Shown here: positions 34,802-44,959 of the stretch, one piece after another
Layout: each line of letters begins with the position of its first letter
Numbering within the stretch: position 1 is the stretch's first letter
Assembly (NCBI GenBank): GCA_035709005.1
Contig: DASTFB010000071.1
Location: 1-64,000, forward strand
DNA from: Candidatus Methylomirabilota bacterium
GTDB lineage: Bacteria > Methylomirabilota > Methylomirabilia > Rokubacteriales > CSP1-6
Reading direction: 5' to 3'
DNA length: 64,000 nucleotides
Position numbers and translations under genes: made by a program
The notes under the pieces: generated by a model
Told to the model about the DNA's origin: nothing
Database searches by the model: none
The model's input: only the letters and a program-made list of their open reading frames with translations

Positions 34802-34832
34802 GCGAGGGGCTAGCGGCCGGCTAGCCCCTCGC
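34802..34832 (-). terminator. Intra-operon rho-independent terminator between dctP and dctQM
   Basis: A perfect 13-bp stem (GCGAGGGGCTAGC and its complement) with a 5-base loop, followed on the minus strand by TTTTCTC. It lies between the dctP stop and the dctQ start in the direction of transcription. Confidence 0.8.
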
Positions 34833-34854
34833 ACGCGATGGCGCCCGCCCGTTG

Positions 34855-36030
34855 CTACTTCTTGCCGACCGGCTTGGCCGCCGGCGCGGCGGCCTTCTTG
34901 ACCGGCCAGTAGTGATTGGCGGCAAAGTCGTAGGGCGGGAACAGGAACCGCTTGGCGGGGACGACCACTCCCGCGTACTGGCGCTGAGATTCCAGGACCT
35001 TCTTGAAGAACGGGTCTTTTTCCGCCTCCCGCGCCGCGATCCTGTCCCAGGTCTTGAGGAACTCGACCAGGATGTCGGGGGGAGTCTTCAACACCTGTAC
35101 CTTGTGCTTTTCCACGAATTCCTTGAGGGCGTCGGCGTTCTGCCGTTGCCACTTCGCGTACCAGAGGATGAGGGCCTCTGTCGTCGCCGACTTGATGATC
35201 TCCTGGTGTTGCGGCGACAGGCTCTTCCAGATGTCGCCGTTGATCAGGATCTCGCCCACCGTCACCGGCTCGTGCATTCCGGGGGTGTAGTGGTATTTCC
35301 AGATGTTGTGGAACCCCAGGCGGAGATCCTCGATGCCGCCCACCCACTCCGCGCAGTCGATGACGCCCCGCTCGGCCGCGGGCAGGATCTCGCCTCCGGG
35401 CAGGTTCACCACGCGCATGCCCATCTCCGTGTAGATCTCGGCCGAGATGCCGGTCTGGCGGCACTTCATGCCCTTGAAGTCGGCAAAGTTCTTGATGGGC
35501 CGCTTGAACCAGCCGAGTGCCTGGGGGCCGGTGGGAAACGCCGGCAGCGGGATCACGTTGAGCTTGAGCACGTCCCGATAGAACTGCTGGTACAGCTCCA
35601 GGCCGCCCCCCTGGTACATCCAGCCGAGGTAGTCGACGACGTCCATCCCGAAGTTGCCGCCGGGGCCGCCGGTGAACAGCACCGCCGTCTTGTTCTTGCC
35701 GACCCAGTAGTACGCCACCGTGTGGGCCCCGTCGATGACCTTCTTGCTGGTGGCGTCGAGGACCTCGAAGGCGGGGACGACCGTTCCCGCGGGCATGGGC
35801 TCGATCTTGAGCTGCCCGTTGGAGAGCTTCGCCACCCGCTCGGCGAAGAACTGGAGGTGCTCGTAGATCGTCAGCGAGGCCGGCCAGCTGGCCTGGATCT
35901 TCAGCACGGTGGGAGCCTGGGCGGTAGCCGGCGGGGGCGCCGGTCCGTCGGCGACCAGGCCGGCGATCGCCGCCAGGACCGTCAAGACTACGAAAACCGC
36001 CGGGCGGGGAATCGACAGGCGTTGCCTCAT
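34855..36030 (-). CDS. dctP: TRAP transporter substrate-binding protein (DctP)
   Basis: A 391-residue periplasmic protein with a signal peptide (FVVLTVLAAIAGLVA region, cleaved near ATAQA). Family motifs include LKIQASWP, FAERVAKLSNGQLKIEPMPAGTVVPAFEVLDA, and ECAEWVGG-type (DCAEWVGGIEDLRLGF). The last residues are Ala/Lys/Pro rich. The ATG at 36030 is preceded by GGAGGTG. The pattern GGPGGNFGMD and YQFYRDVL-like segments match binding proteins annotated for mannitol/chloroaromatic or keto acids; the ligand is not known. Confidence 0.92.
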   Translation of the reverse strand: MRQRLSIPRPAVFVVLTVLAAIAGLVADGPAPPPATAQAPTVLKIQASWPASLTIYEHLQFFAERVAKLSNGQLKIEPMPAGTVVPAFEVLDATSKKVIDGAHTVAYYWVGKNKTAVLFTGGPGGNFGMDVVDYLGWMYQGGGLELYQQFYRDVLKLNVIPLPAFPTGPQALGWFKRPIKNFADFKGMKCRQTGISAEIYTEMGMRVVNLPGGEILPAAERGVIDCAEWVGGIEDLRLGFHNIWKYHYTPGMHEPVTVGEILINGDIWKSLSPQHQEIIKSATTEALILWYAKWQRQNADALKEFVEKHKVQVLKTPPDILVEFLKTWDRIAAREAEKDPFFKKVLESQRQYAGVVVPAKRFLFPPYDFAANHYWPVKKAAAPAAKPVGKK

Positions 36031-36175
36031 GGGAGCACCTCCACGGAGTGTCGGAGCGATCATGCGCCGAGTCGGCAGGCTCGCCGCCGACGCGGCGGAG
36101 TGTAGGCGACCGCTCGAAGCAAAGTCAAGGCGGCCGGGCGATCCGGCTCGCTGCGCTGTGGTATCCTACGCCGGC

Positions 36176-36634
36176 ATGGCGGCGGCCCGCAGGTACTTCG
36201 ACGACATCGCGGTCGGCGAGGCGTACGAGTCGCCGGGACGGACCGTCACCGAGACCGACATCGTTCTCTTCGCCGGGCTGTCGGGCGATTACAACATCCT
36301 CCACACCGATGCCGAATTCATGAAGCAATCCATCTTCGGTGAGCGCATCGCCCACGGGCTGCTGGGGCTGGCCATCCAGGCCGGGCTCTTCACCCGCGCC
36401 ACCCCCGCCTACGCCACGCTGGCCTTCGTGGGATTGCGCTGGAAGTTCAAGAACCCCATCAAGATCGGCGACACGATTCGTGTCGTCGCCAGAGTCGTCG
36501 CCAAGAAGGAGACGTCCAAGCCCGACCGGGGCCTCGTCACGCTGGAGCGCAGGGTCCTGAATCAGCGGGGCGAGGTGGTGCAAGAGGGCGAGACGGACCT
36601 CATGGTCGAACGCCGGTCCTCGCCCAAGTCCTGA
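36176..36634 (+). CDS. MaoC-family hotdog dehydratase
   Basis: A 152-residue (R)-specific enoyl-CoA hydratase-type hotdog protein. The catalytic loop LSGDYNILHTDAEFM holds the Asp and His of the family, followed by RIAHGLLGLAIQAGL. It converts 2-enoyl-CoA and 3-hydroxyacyl-CoA. It is followed 11 bases later by a related protein lacking the catalytic pair. Confidence 0.9.
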   Translation: MAAARRYFDDIAVGEAYESPGRTVTETDIVLFAGLSGDYNILHTDAEFMKQSIFGERIAHGLLGLAIQAGLFTRATPAYATLAFVGLRWKFKNPIKIGDTIRVVARVVAKKETSKPDRGLVTLERRVLNQRGEVVQEGETDLMVERRSSPKS

Positions 36635-36645
36635 CGGCCCGCCCG

Positions 36646-37059
36646 ATGACGGGGCCGGCCCGCTGGTACTTCGAGGACGTGAAGGTGCACGACATCCAGG
36701 AGACTCCGGCCATGACCCTCACCGAGGCTCACGTGGCGCTCTACGCCGGCGTCGCTCAAGAACCCGTCACCGATCCGCACACGGTGCCGGCCTTCCTCCC
36801 CTTGTGCCTGACGACCGGGCTGGGCTGGCGCTTGACCCAGCCGCCCCTGGCGGTGCTCGCGTTCCTCAGCGTCGAGTGGGAAATCGTCGCGCCGCTGCAG
36901 GTGGGCGACACCATCCACAGCCGAGCGAAGACGGCCCTCAAGCGCTCGATGCGCGAGGGCGGCGTGGTGGTGGAAGACCGCGAGGTGATCAATCAGCGCG
37001 GAGAGGTCGTCCAGAAAGGGCGCTTCACGTTCCTGGTAGCCAAGCGGCCCGCGACCTGA
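36646..37059 (+). CDS. Hotdog-fold protein related to MaoC, catalytic residues missing
   Basis: A 137-residue protein similar to its upstream neighbour at both ends (YFEDVKVHD; VEWEIVAPLQVGDTI; VINQRGEVVQKG). The catalytic GDxNxLHxD segment is replaced by AQEPVTDPHTVPAF, so activity is doubtful. It may be a non-catalytic partner in a heterodimer, as known for some acyl-CoA hotdog enzymes. Confidence 0.75.
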   Translation: MTGPARWYFEDVKVHDIQETPAMTLTEAHVALYAGVAQEPVTDPHTVPAFLPLCLTTGLGWRLTQPPLAVLAFLSVEWEIVAPLQVGDTIHSRAKTALKRSMREGGVVVEDREVINQRGEVVQKGRFTFLVAKRPAT

Positions 37060-37113
37060 CGCGCGCCGTGCTAGACTGACCGCCGCCAACACCGCCGAGG
37101 GAGGCCCGTCGTG

Positions 37114-38787
37114 ATGACCTTCGATCCGCGCCACAACAGCCGCACGCTCCTGGACGGCGCTGACCGCGCCGCCGCCCGCTCGTACTTCAAGGCCATCGGC
37201 TTCACCGACGAGGACCTGACCCGGCCGCTGGTGGGCGTGGCCCACTGCTGGATCGAGATCACGCCGTGCAACTGGAACCACCGGAAGCTCGCCGAGAAGG
37301 TGAAGGAAGGGATCCGGGCGGCGGGCGGGACTCCCATCGAGTTCAACACCATCTCCGTCACCGACGGCATCTCGATGGGGACCGAGGGCATGAAGGCGTC
37401 GCTCATCAGCCGCGACATCATCGCCGACTCCGTCGAGCTGGTCGTGCGCGGCCACCTCCTGGACGCGTTCGTGGGGATTTCGGGCTGCGACAAGACCATC
37501 CCCGCCATGGTGATGGCGATGGCCCGCCTGAACCTGCCCAGCGTGATGCTGTACGGAGGATCGATCCTCTACGGCGAGTACAAGGGCAAGCGGCTGACGG
37601 TGCAGGACGTGTTCGAGGCGATCGGGGCCCACAACGCGGGCCGCATCGATGCCCGCGAGCTGCGCGAGATCGAAAGCCGGGCCTGCCCGGGCGCCGGGGC
37701 CTGCGGCGGACAGTTCACCGCGAACACCATGGCCACCGCCTTCGAGATGCTCGGCGTGTCGCCCATGGGCTTCAACGACGTGCCCGCCGTGGATCCGCAG
37801 AAGGACGAGGTCGCCTTCCAGACGGGGCGGCTGGTCATGGATCTGCTCCGGCAGGGGCCGCTGCCCAGGCAGATCATCACCCGCAAGGCCCTGCACAACG
37901 CCATCGCCGGCGTCATGGCGACCGGCGGCTCCACCAACGCCGTGCTCCACCTGTTGGCCATCGCCCGCGAGGCCGGCGTCAAGCTCACGATCGACGAGTT
38001 CGATCAGGTGTCCCGCAAGACCCCGCTGCTGGCCGACATGAAGCCCTGGGGCGCCTACACGGCGCCCGAGATGCACGCGGCGGGCGGCATGGCGGTGGTG
38101 GCCAAGCGGCTGCTGGAGGCCGGCCTCCTGCACGACAAGGAGATGACTGTCACCGGCAAGACTATCGGCGACGAAGCGCGGGCGGCGCGCGAGACGCCCG
38201 GCCAGAAGGTGATCCACCCCTTGCGCGATCCACTCAAGGGCTACGGCGGCCTGGCCATCCTGCGCGGTAACCTGGCCCCGGCGGGCTGCGTGGCCAAGGT
38301 CTCGGGTCAGACACGCGAGCTGCACCGCGGTCCGGCCCGGGTCTTCGATCGCGAAGAGGATGCGTTCGCGGCAGTGAAGGCCGGAAAGATCAAGGCCAAC
38401 GACGTGGTGGTCATCCGCTATGAGGGACCCCGCGGCGGGCCGGGGATGCGGGAGATGCTGCACGTCACCGGGGCCATCCAGGGGGCCGGGCTCGGGCAGA
38501 CGGTGGCCTTGATGACGGACGGCCGCTTCTCCGGTGCCACTCACGGCTTCATGATCGGCCACGTCGCCCCCGAAGCCGCCGAAGGCGGGCCCATCGCCGC
38601 CCTCCGCAATGGCGACATCGTCGTGATCGACATCAAGAAGCGTCGTCTGGACGTGGAGCTGTCCGCGGCCGAGCTCAAGCGCCGGCTCAAGACGGTCAAG
38701 CCGCCCAAGCCACGGTATCGGTGGGGCGTGATGGCCAAGTACGCCCGGCTGGTCTCCAGCGCCTCGGAGGGCGCAGTCACCGGATAG
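37114..38787 (+). CDS. ilvD: Dihydroxy-acid dehydratase
   Basis: The 557-residue enzyme of branched-chain amino acid synthesis removes water from 2,3-dihydroxy acids. Iron-sulfur and metal motifs are visible: [25 protein letters not shown], and [21 protein letters not shown]. The ATG at 37114 follows AGGGAGG by nine bases; GTG at 37111 is equally possible. No other ilv gene is adjacent. Confidence 0.95.
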   Translation: MTFDPRHNSRTLLDGADRAAARSYFKAIGFTDEDLTRPLVGVAHCWIEITPCNWNHRKLAEKVKEGIRAAGGTPIEFNTISVTDGISMGTEGMKASLISRDIIADSVELVVRGHLLDAFVGISGCDKTIPAMVMAMARLNLPSVMLYGGSILYGEYKGKRLTVQDVFEAIGAHNAGRIDARELREIESRACPGAGACGGQFTANTMATAFEMLGVSPMGFNDVPAVDPQKDEVAFQTGRLVMDLLRQGPLPRQIITRKALHNAIAGVMATGGSTNAVLHLLAIAREAGVKLTIDEFDQVSRKTPLLADMKPWGAYTAPEMHAAGGMAVVAKRLLEAGLLHDKEMTVTGKTIGDEARAARETPGQKVIHPLRDPLKGYGGLAILRGNLAPAGCVAKVSGQTRELHRGPARVFDREEDAFAAVKAGKIKANDVVVIRYEGPRGGPGMREMLHVTGAIQGAGLGQTVALMTDGRFSGATHGFMIGHVAPEAAEGGPIAALRNGDIVVIDIKKRRLDVELSAAELKRRLKTVKPPKPRYRWGVMAKYARLVSSASEGAVTG

Positions 38788-38790
38788 TCG

Positions 38791-38870
38791 TCGGAGGGGG
38801 CCTCGAACGGCCCCCTCCGAGGCCTCCCCCAGGAAGGATTGCGCGGGCGAAGCCCGCGCCCGGACGCGGT
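38791..38870. repeat. Two-hairpin intergenic repeat, copy A
   Basis: Directly after the ilvD stop. Hairpin 1: CGGAGGGGGC pairs with GCCCCCTCCG. A constant linker follows (GAGGCCTCCCCCAGGAA). Hairpin 2: GCGCGGGC-GAA-GCCCGCGC. Copy B at 43526 has the same plan. Confidence 0.8.
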
Positions 38871-38881
38871 AGCATAGCCGG

Positions 38882-39537
38882 GTGGGGCCGATGCTTGCCG
38901 CTGAAGGAATCAGCCCAATCTTTCTGGGGCTGCTGGACGTCGAGCCGGTGGCGAGGATGAACGTGCTCGACGTGGGCACGGGGCAGGGGCGGCTGGCCCT
39001 GGCGCTGGCGCCCCGGTGCCGGCGGGTGATCGGCATCGATCGCGATGCCGGCCTCATCGACGAGGCGCGGCGCCGCGCTCGTGCCGCCGGTCTGGGCAAT
39101 GCTGAATTCCTCGTGGCCGACGCCGACCAGGTGGAGTTCACGGCGATCGCTGCCGATCGACTCGACCTCGTCACCGCCCATCTCTTCCTGTCCGACCCGC
39201 TGGTGGAGAAGGCCAGCCGGGCGCTGAGCGCGGGCGGCGTGCTGGCCGTGGTGGGCTTTCACACGGACCAGTGGCGCGAGACGGGGCGCCCCTCCCGCTT
39301 CGCCTACGATGAAGAACGGGTGCGCCGGCTGCTGACCGCCTGGGGCTTCGCGGTGGAGCATCTGGAGGTCGAGCGCGAGGTGCGGACGTTCGACTCGCTG
39401 GAGTCGGCGCTGGCCGCCGTCGTGGCGTTCGAGGACCGCTGGCGGGCCGACGGCCGCTGGTTCCGCTACATCGGCTACCTGGAAGACGGCGGACGCCAGT
39501 TGACCCGCGCCTGGCTCATTGTGAAGGCCCGACGGCG

Positions 39538-39541
<4 letters not shown>
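38882..39541 (+). CDS. Class I SAM-dependent methyltransferase
   Basis: A 219-residue methyltransferase with motif I as VLDVGTGQGRLALALA and the acidic motif II in IGIDRDAG. It resembles generic Methyltransf_11/25 enzymes; the substrate is unknown. GTG at 38882 or ATG at 38891 could be the start. It overlaps queG by four bases. Confidence 0.85.
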
Positions 39542-40563
<1,022 letters not shown>

Positions 40564-40578
40564 TCGCCGGGGCGCGGT

Positions 40579-40965
40579 ATGTCCGGCCCCCTTCGCCTCC
40601 AGCACCTCGATCATTTCGGCGTCGATGTCGCCGATCTCGAGAGAGCGGAGCGGTTCTATACCGAGATCCTGGGCATGACCGTGCAGATGCGGCTGCCCGA
40701 CCAGGTGCTCCTGCGCTATGCCGACGGGGCCTGCGCCCTGTTCCTCAAGCCGGACCGCCGGCCGGGCGGCCGCGAGCTGATCGAGCATCCCCTCGGCGAG
40801 TCGCATCATGCCTTTCGGGTGGCGCCGACCGACCTGGCCCGCGCCCGCGTGCTCTTCGGGGAGCGCGGGGTGCCCCATCACGCGCCCATCGACTGGGGCG
40901 ACCACGACTGCCTCTATTTCCTGGATCCCGACGGCAACCTGCTGGAGCTCGTCGCCTACCGGTAA
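40579..40965 (+). CDS. VOC (glyoxalase) superfamily protein
   Basis: A 128-residue protein with two beta-alpha-beta-beta-beta units. Likely metal ligands are the His in LQHLDHFGVDV, the His in ESHHAFRV and the Glu in GNLLELVAYR. It may be a dioxygenase or a lyase. The substrate is unknown. Confidence 0.85.
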   Translation: MSGPLRLQHLDHFGVDVADLERAERFYTEILGMTVQMRLPDQVLLRYADGACALFLKPDRRPGGRELIEHPLGESHHAFRVAPTDLARARVLFGERGVPHHAPIDWGDHDCLYFLDPDGNLLELVAYR

Positions 40966-41017
40966 CGGTCGACCCGCCCGTGACCTGGCCGGCCTGCGTG
41001 CTACAATTTCTTGCGTC

Positions 41018-41566
41018 ATGGCCGTTCTCAAGGTCGCCCGCTTGGGTCACCCCGTGCTCCGACGGCGTGCCGAGCCCGTCTCCCTCGAGGCGCTACGCTC
41101 GCCCGAGGTCCAACGCTTCATCGACGACATGATCGAGACCATGCGGGAATACGACGGGGCCGGGCTGGCCGCCCCCCAGGTCCATACGCTCAAGCAGATC
41201 GCCGTGATCGAGGTGCAGGCCAACCCTCGCTACCCCCAGGCGCCCCACATCCCGCTCACGGTGATCGTCAATCCGGTGGTTACCCCGCTCACCGACGAGA
41301 CCGAGGAAGACTGGGAAGGCTGCCTGAGCGTGCCGGACATGCGGGGCGTGGTGCCGCGGTACACGGCCGTGCGCCTGGAGTGCCTCGATCGGTCGGGTCA
41401 GCCGATGGACGTCGTCGCCAAGGACTTCTTCGCTCGCGTCATCCAGCACGAGACCGACCACCTCAACGGCATCGTTTATCTCGACCGGATGCGCGATCTG
41501 GCCACCCTGAGCCACATCGCCGAGTGGCAGAAGCACTGGCTTGGAATCCGAGAACAAGCCGATTAG
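41018..41566 (+). CDS. def: Peptide deformylase
   Basis: This 182-residue metalloenzyme removes the N-formyl group from nascent proteins. All three motifs are present: GAGLAAPQV, EGCLSVP and QHETDHLNG. It stands apart from fmt, which is not in the window. Confidence 0.96.
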   Translation: MAVLKVARLGHPVLRRRAEPVSLEALRSPEVQRFIDDMIETMREYDGAGLAAPQVHTLKQIAVIEVQANPRYPQAPHIPLTVIVNPVVTPLTDETEEDWEGCLSVPDMRGVVPRYTAVRLECLDRSGQPMDVVAKDFFARVIQHETDHLNGIVYLDRMRDLATLSHIAEWQKHWLGIREQAD

Positions 41567-41570
41567 TGAC

Positions 41571-41696
41571 ATGGGGGGCCCCGAGATGGCCCCCCATACC
41601 CCCCCGCGCTCGGCGCGCCCCGGCCAAGCCGGGGCGCCCCTCGAGATGACGTTGGCGGACACGGGGGGCCCCGAGATGGCCCCCCATGCCCCCCCG
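41571..41696. repeat. Direct pair of a 36-bp GC-rich palindromic repeat
   Basis: Units at 41571-41606 and 41661-41696 match at 34 of 36 positions (GGGGGGCCCCGAGATGG core). Each contains the inverted pair GGGGGGCC / GGCCCCCC around GAGAT. Between them is a GGGGCGCCCC-type hairpin. The array lies between def and the next gene. Confidence 0.75.
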
Positions 41697-42050
41697 ATGG
41701 CGGGCCCCGGGGCCGTGCTCGCGGTCGTGAAGGACCTGTTCTTCGTCGCCCGGATCCGGGAGACGGCACGCCTGGTCGGGGTGCCGCTCACCTTCGCCCG
41801 CACGGTCGAGGAGGTGGGGGAGGCCCTGTCGGGGCGTCCGCGGTTCGCCCTGCTGGATCTCACGGCGGGGTTCGACTACGACCGGATGTTCTCGACCCTG
41901 GCGGGTAGCGCGGTGCCCGTGCTGGCCTTCACCACCCACGCTCTGGCTCGCCAGACGCAACCCTGGCACGCTCGCTGCGCCCGCGTGGTGACCAAGGAGA
42001 CGCTGACGGCGCAGCTTCCCAGCCTGCTTCGCGAGGGGGTGGCGGCATGA
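41697..42050 (+). CDS. Receiver-like (pseudo-response regulator) protein
   Basis: A 117-residue protein whose layout resembles a receiver domain: VLAVVKDLFF at the start, a buried Asp in FALLDLTAG, a Thr in LAFTTHA and a Lys in RVVTKETL. The acidic pair near the N-terminus is missing, so phosphorylation is doubtful. The start is uncertain: the frame stays open through the upstream repeats to a TTG at 41541, which would add a repeated GGPEMAPH peptide. It overlaps the next gene (ATGA). Confidence 0.6.
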   Translation: MAGPGAVLAVVKDLFFVARIRETARLVGVPLTFARTVEEVGEALSGRPRFALLDLTAGFDYDRMFSTLAGSAVPVLAFTTHALARQTQPWHARCARVVTKETLTAQLPSLLREGVAA

Positions 42051-42706
42051 CGGCCGAGGAGTTCGTGGCGAGGCTCGACGCCCAGAACCGGGCGCTGCTG
42101 GAGCGGCTGGCGCCCGATGACACGCTCAAGCCCGAGGTCGAGGGCGAGCTCACCGTGGCGAACCTGCTCAAGGTCGCCCTCAAGAACGAGCTGGAGGCGA
42201 CCGAGATCGCCGCGCGCTGGCTCGTCGCCACCGAGGACGTCGACGTGAAGCTGGCTCTGGCCCGCCAGGTCGGCGACGAGGCCAAGCACTACCGGATGAT
42301 CGCCGACCGGCTTCGCGCCCTCGGCGTCGACCTCGCCGGCTTCGATCCGCTGGCCAAGGGATGGGGCCCGCTGTTCTCGTACCTGGACACGCTCCAGACG
42401 ACGGTCGAACGGGTCGCGGCCGGCCAGTTCACTCGCGAAGCGATCGCCGTCGTCAAGAACCGCCAGTTCATCGAGTTCTGCGAGCGGGCCGGGGACCGAG
42501 AGACGGCCGGCCTGTACCGCGAGGTCATCGAGCCCGACGAGGGCTACCACCACGAGCTCGGGCGCCGGCTGCTGAGCCGCTTGGCCGTCACTGCCCAGGC
42601 TCAGACCGCGGCGGCGCGCGCGGCGCGGCGGACGCTCGAGTTGGCCGAGGAGCTGCAGCACAAGGTCCTGCTCAGCGCGGGAATCCACCACGCGCCGGGC
42701 TGCTGA
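42047..42706 (+). CDS. Ferritin-like diiron protein
   Basis: A 219-residue four-helix-bundle protein with two Glu plus ExxH-type pairs: NELEATEIAARWL, DEAKHYRMI, then FIEFCERAGD and EVIEPDEGYHHEL. This is the pattern of a carboxylate-bridged diiron site. The function (iron storage, oxidase or hydroxylase) is not clear. Its stop overlaps the start of the next gene by one base. Confidence 0.75.
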   Translation: MTAEEFVARLDAQNRALLERLAPDDTLKPEVEGELTVANLLKVALKNELEATEIAARWLVATEDVDVKLALARQVGDEAKHYRMIADRLRALGVDLAGFDPLAKGWGPLFSYLDTLQTTVERVAAGQFTREAIAVVKNRQFIEFCERAGDRETAGLYREVIEPDEGYHHELGRRLLSRLAVTAQAQTAAARAARRTLELAEELQHKVLLSAGIHHAPGC

Positions 42707-43524
42707 TGCCAGAGCGGCTATTCGCTGACCTGGTCCGGCTCCCCCACCAGGCTCTGGACCTCGGGCTGGGCGCCCTGCTCATCGCGCAGATCGAGCATCC
42801 CGGCCTGTCACTCGCCCACTCGCTCATACGCCTGGACGAGCTGGCGGCGGCGTCGGGCGCGGCCCGCGTCGGCGATCCACTGAAGGCGCTGCATCGGCTC
42901 CGGGAGTTCCTCTTCGAGGAGGAGGGCTTCACAGGGAACGTCGACGACTACTACGACCCTCGCAACAGCTGTCTCAACGACGTCCTGGAGCGGCGGATGG
43001 GTATTCCCATCACGCTGTCCGTGGTGCTGATGGAGGTGGGCCGACGGGTTGGCCTCAACATCGTGGGAGTGGGGTTGCCCGGCCATTTCGTCGTCCGCGC
43101 CGAGGTGGGCTCGGAGCCGGTATTGCTGGATCCCTTCGACGGCGGAGCGCTCCTCACTCCCGAGCGGGCCGCCGACCTGGTGGCGCGGGCCGTCGGACGG
43201 CGCATCCCGCTGACCGACGCGCATTTCGCCCCGGCCAGCAAGCGGCAGATCCTCAGCCGGATGCTGATGAACCTGCGCGGCATCTACTGCCGTCGCGAGG
43301 CATGGGACAAGGCGCTGGCGGTCTTCGATCGGCTCCTGGCTGCGGACGAGCGCTCGGTCGTCCACCGGCGCGATCGCGGGACGGTCCTGCTGAAGCTGGG
43401 CCAGCCGCACCAGGCGGCGGCCGACTGGGGACACTATCTGCGCGAGTGCCCGAACGCCGAGGACGCCGAACTCGTCCGCCGCGACCTCCGGCGACTTCGG
43501 ACCCGTCTGGCGGCGCTGAATTGA
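42706..43524 (+). CDS. SirB1/transglutaminase-like protein with TPR end
   Basis: A 272-residue protein. Residues 30-180 are the SirB1-type transglutaminase-like domain (DPRNSCLNDVLERRMGIPITLSVVLMEVGRRVGL, LPGHFVVRAE with the Cys and His), and residues 190-260 hold tetratricopeptide-like helices. Role unknown in most bacteria. ATG at 42706 overlaps the previous stop (TGATG). Confidence 0.88.
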   Translation: MPERLFADLVRLPHQALDLGLGALLIAQIEHPGLSLAHSLIRLDELAAASGAARVGDPLKALHRLREFLFEEEGFTGNVDDYYDPRNSCLNDVLERRMGIPITLSVVLMEVGRRVGLNIVGVGLPGHFVVRAEVGSEPVLLDPFDGGALLTPERAADLVARAVGRRIPLTDAHFAPASKRQILSRMLMNLRGIYCRREAWDKALAVFDRLLAADERSVVHRRDRGTVLLKLGQPHQAAADWGHYLRECPNAEDAELVRRDLRRLRTRLAALN

Positions 43525-43525
43525 A

Positions 43526-43605
43526 TCGGAGGGGGCCTCGGCCGCCCCCTCCGAGGCCTCCCCCAGGAAACTGCTGCGCCGGCAAAGCCGGCGCTCGGAT
43601 CGCGT
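43526..43605. repeat. Two-hairpin intergenic repeat, copy B
   Basis: Begins two bases after the SirB1-like stop. Hairpin 1 (CGGAGGGGGC / GCCCCCTCCG) and the linker match copy A at 38791. Hairpin 2 reads GCGCCGGC-AAA-GCCGGCGC: relative to copy A one stem base is changed on each side so that pairing is kept. Confidence 0.8.
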
Positions 43606-43626
43606 GACCGAGGGTAGACTGGCGGG

Positions 43627-44916
43627 GTGAGGTTTCGGGCGCGGTGGGCGGTGGCGTGGGTCGTGATCGCCGTGCTCGTCGTGTCCGGCTGCGCGTCGCG
43701 GCAGGTGGCCCCCATCGGCGCCGGCGGACAACCGTTCCGTCCCGAGGCCGACGAGCGCGCGCTCTGGAGCCGGGCCGAGAAAGAAGAGCAGGCCCTGCTC
43801 AAGCGCGCCGAAATGTACGACGACCCCCTGCTCGAGGAGTACCTGAGCAGCATCGCCGATAGGCTCGTGCCCGACGAGGTTCGCGCTGCCGGCGGCCCGG
43901 GGATCAAGGTCGGTGTCATCCGCGATCCGACGCTCAACGCGTTCGCGATGCCCAACGGGAAAGTCTACGTCCACACGGGCCTGCTCAGCCGTCTGGAGAA
44001 CGAAGCCCAGTTGGCGACGATCCTCGGCCACGAACTGACCCACGTCACTCACCGTCACGCGCTCCGGTTCGCCCGGGACGCGCGCACCAAGCAGACGCTC
44101 TACACGGTGGGGGCCATCGCCGCCAGCATCGGCGTGGCCGTGGCCGCGGGCTCGGCGATGCAATCGGGCGATCACGTCGGCACGGCCGTCCTGAGCCAGA
44201 CCGCCAATGCCGTGCTGGGGCTCGGGCTGGCGCTGGCCACCGTGGCTGCCATCCAGGGCTACGGTCGCGACCTCGAGCGCGAGGCCGACCGCGCGGGCCT
44301 GGAGCAGCTCGTCCGTGCCGGCTACGACCCCAACGAAGCTCCCAGGGTCTTCGCCCTGCTGCTCGCCGAGGCAGGTGATCGGGGTCCCGTGGAGACATTC
44401 TTCTTCGGCAGCCACCCCCGGCTACAGGAGCGGATCGAGACGACCACGGCCCTGGTGAACGCGAAGCACGCGGGGGCAGCGGGCCAGGCCGAGCGGATCC
44501 GGCAGACGGCGGCGTTCGAGCTCAGGACGCGCACCGTCGTGCGCGAAAACGCGTACGAGGACATCCGGATGGGGCGCTTCGCGCTCGCCCAACGCCAGCT
44601 GGACCGGGTCCTGGCGGTGACGCCTCGTGATCCGATCGCCCACATCTATTATGGCGACCTCCACCGTCTGCGCTCCCAGCGGGCCCGGAGCCTGGACGAC
44701 AAGAAGCTCGAGGCGCGGCAGTCCCTGGCGCGCTACGAGCAGGCGGCCGCTCTCGACCCCGCCTTGCCGGATCCCTGGCGGCAGCTCGGCTTCCTGTACT
44801 ACCAGGAGAAGGACCAGGAACGGGCCAGGCGCGCGTTCGAGCAGTACCTCGCTCTCAAGCCCGACGCCGCCGACGCCGGCCGCATCAAGGAGTACCTGCT
44901 CGAACTGGACCGCTGA
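43627..44916 (+). CDS. M48-family metalloprotease lipoprotein with TPR tail
   Basis: A 429-residue BepA-like protein: signal peptide with lipobox VSGC, M48 domain with HELTH zinc motif and downstream Glu in DLEREADRAGL, a hydrophobic stretch (about 160-215), and C-terminal TPR repeats (about 330-429). BepA proteases act in the periplasm on misassembled outer-membrane proteins. GTG start at 43627. Confidence 0.92.
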   Translation: MRFRARWAVAWVVIAVLVVSGCASRQVAPIGAGGQPFRPEADERALWSRAEKEEQALLKRAEMYDDPLLEEYLSSIADRLVPDEVRAAGGPGIKVGVIRDPTLNAFAMPNGKVYVHTGLLSRLENEAQLATILGHELTHVTHRHALRFARDARTKQTLYTVGAIAASIGVAVAAGSAMQSGDHVGTAVLSQTANAVLGLGLALATVAAIQGYGRDLEREADRAGLEQLVRAGYDPNEAPRVFALLLAEAGDRGPVETFFFGSHPRLQERIETTTALVNAKHAGAAGQAERIRQTAAFELRTRTVVRENAYEDIRMGRFALAQRQLDRVLAVTPRDPIAHIYYGDLHRLRSQRARSLDDKKLEARQSLARYEQAAALDPALPDPWRQLGFLYYQEKDQERARRAFEQYLALKPDAADAGRIKEYLLELDR

Positions 44917-44959
44917 TCTGAGCAAGACAGGCGCCGCAGCGGCACGCATCGTCGGGCTG

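Noticed and set aside
41571-41696. CRISPR array
   Set aside because: Only two units, strongly palindromic and GC-only, with one spacer-like gap. No cas genes apart from a remote relic.
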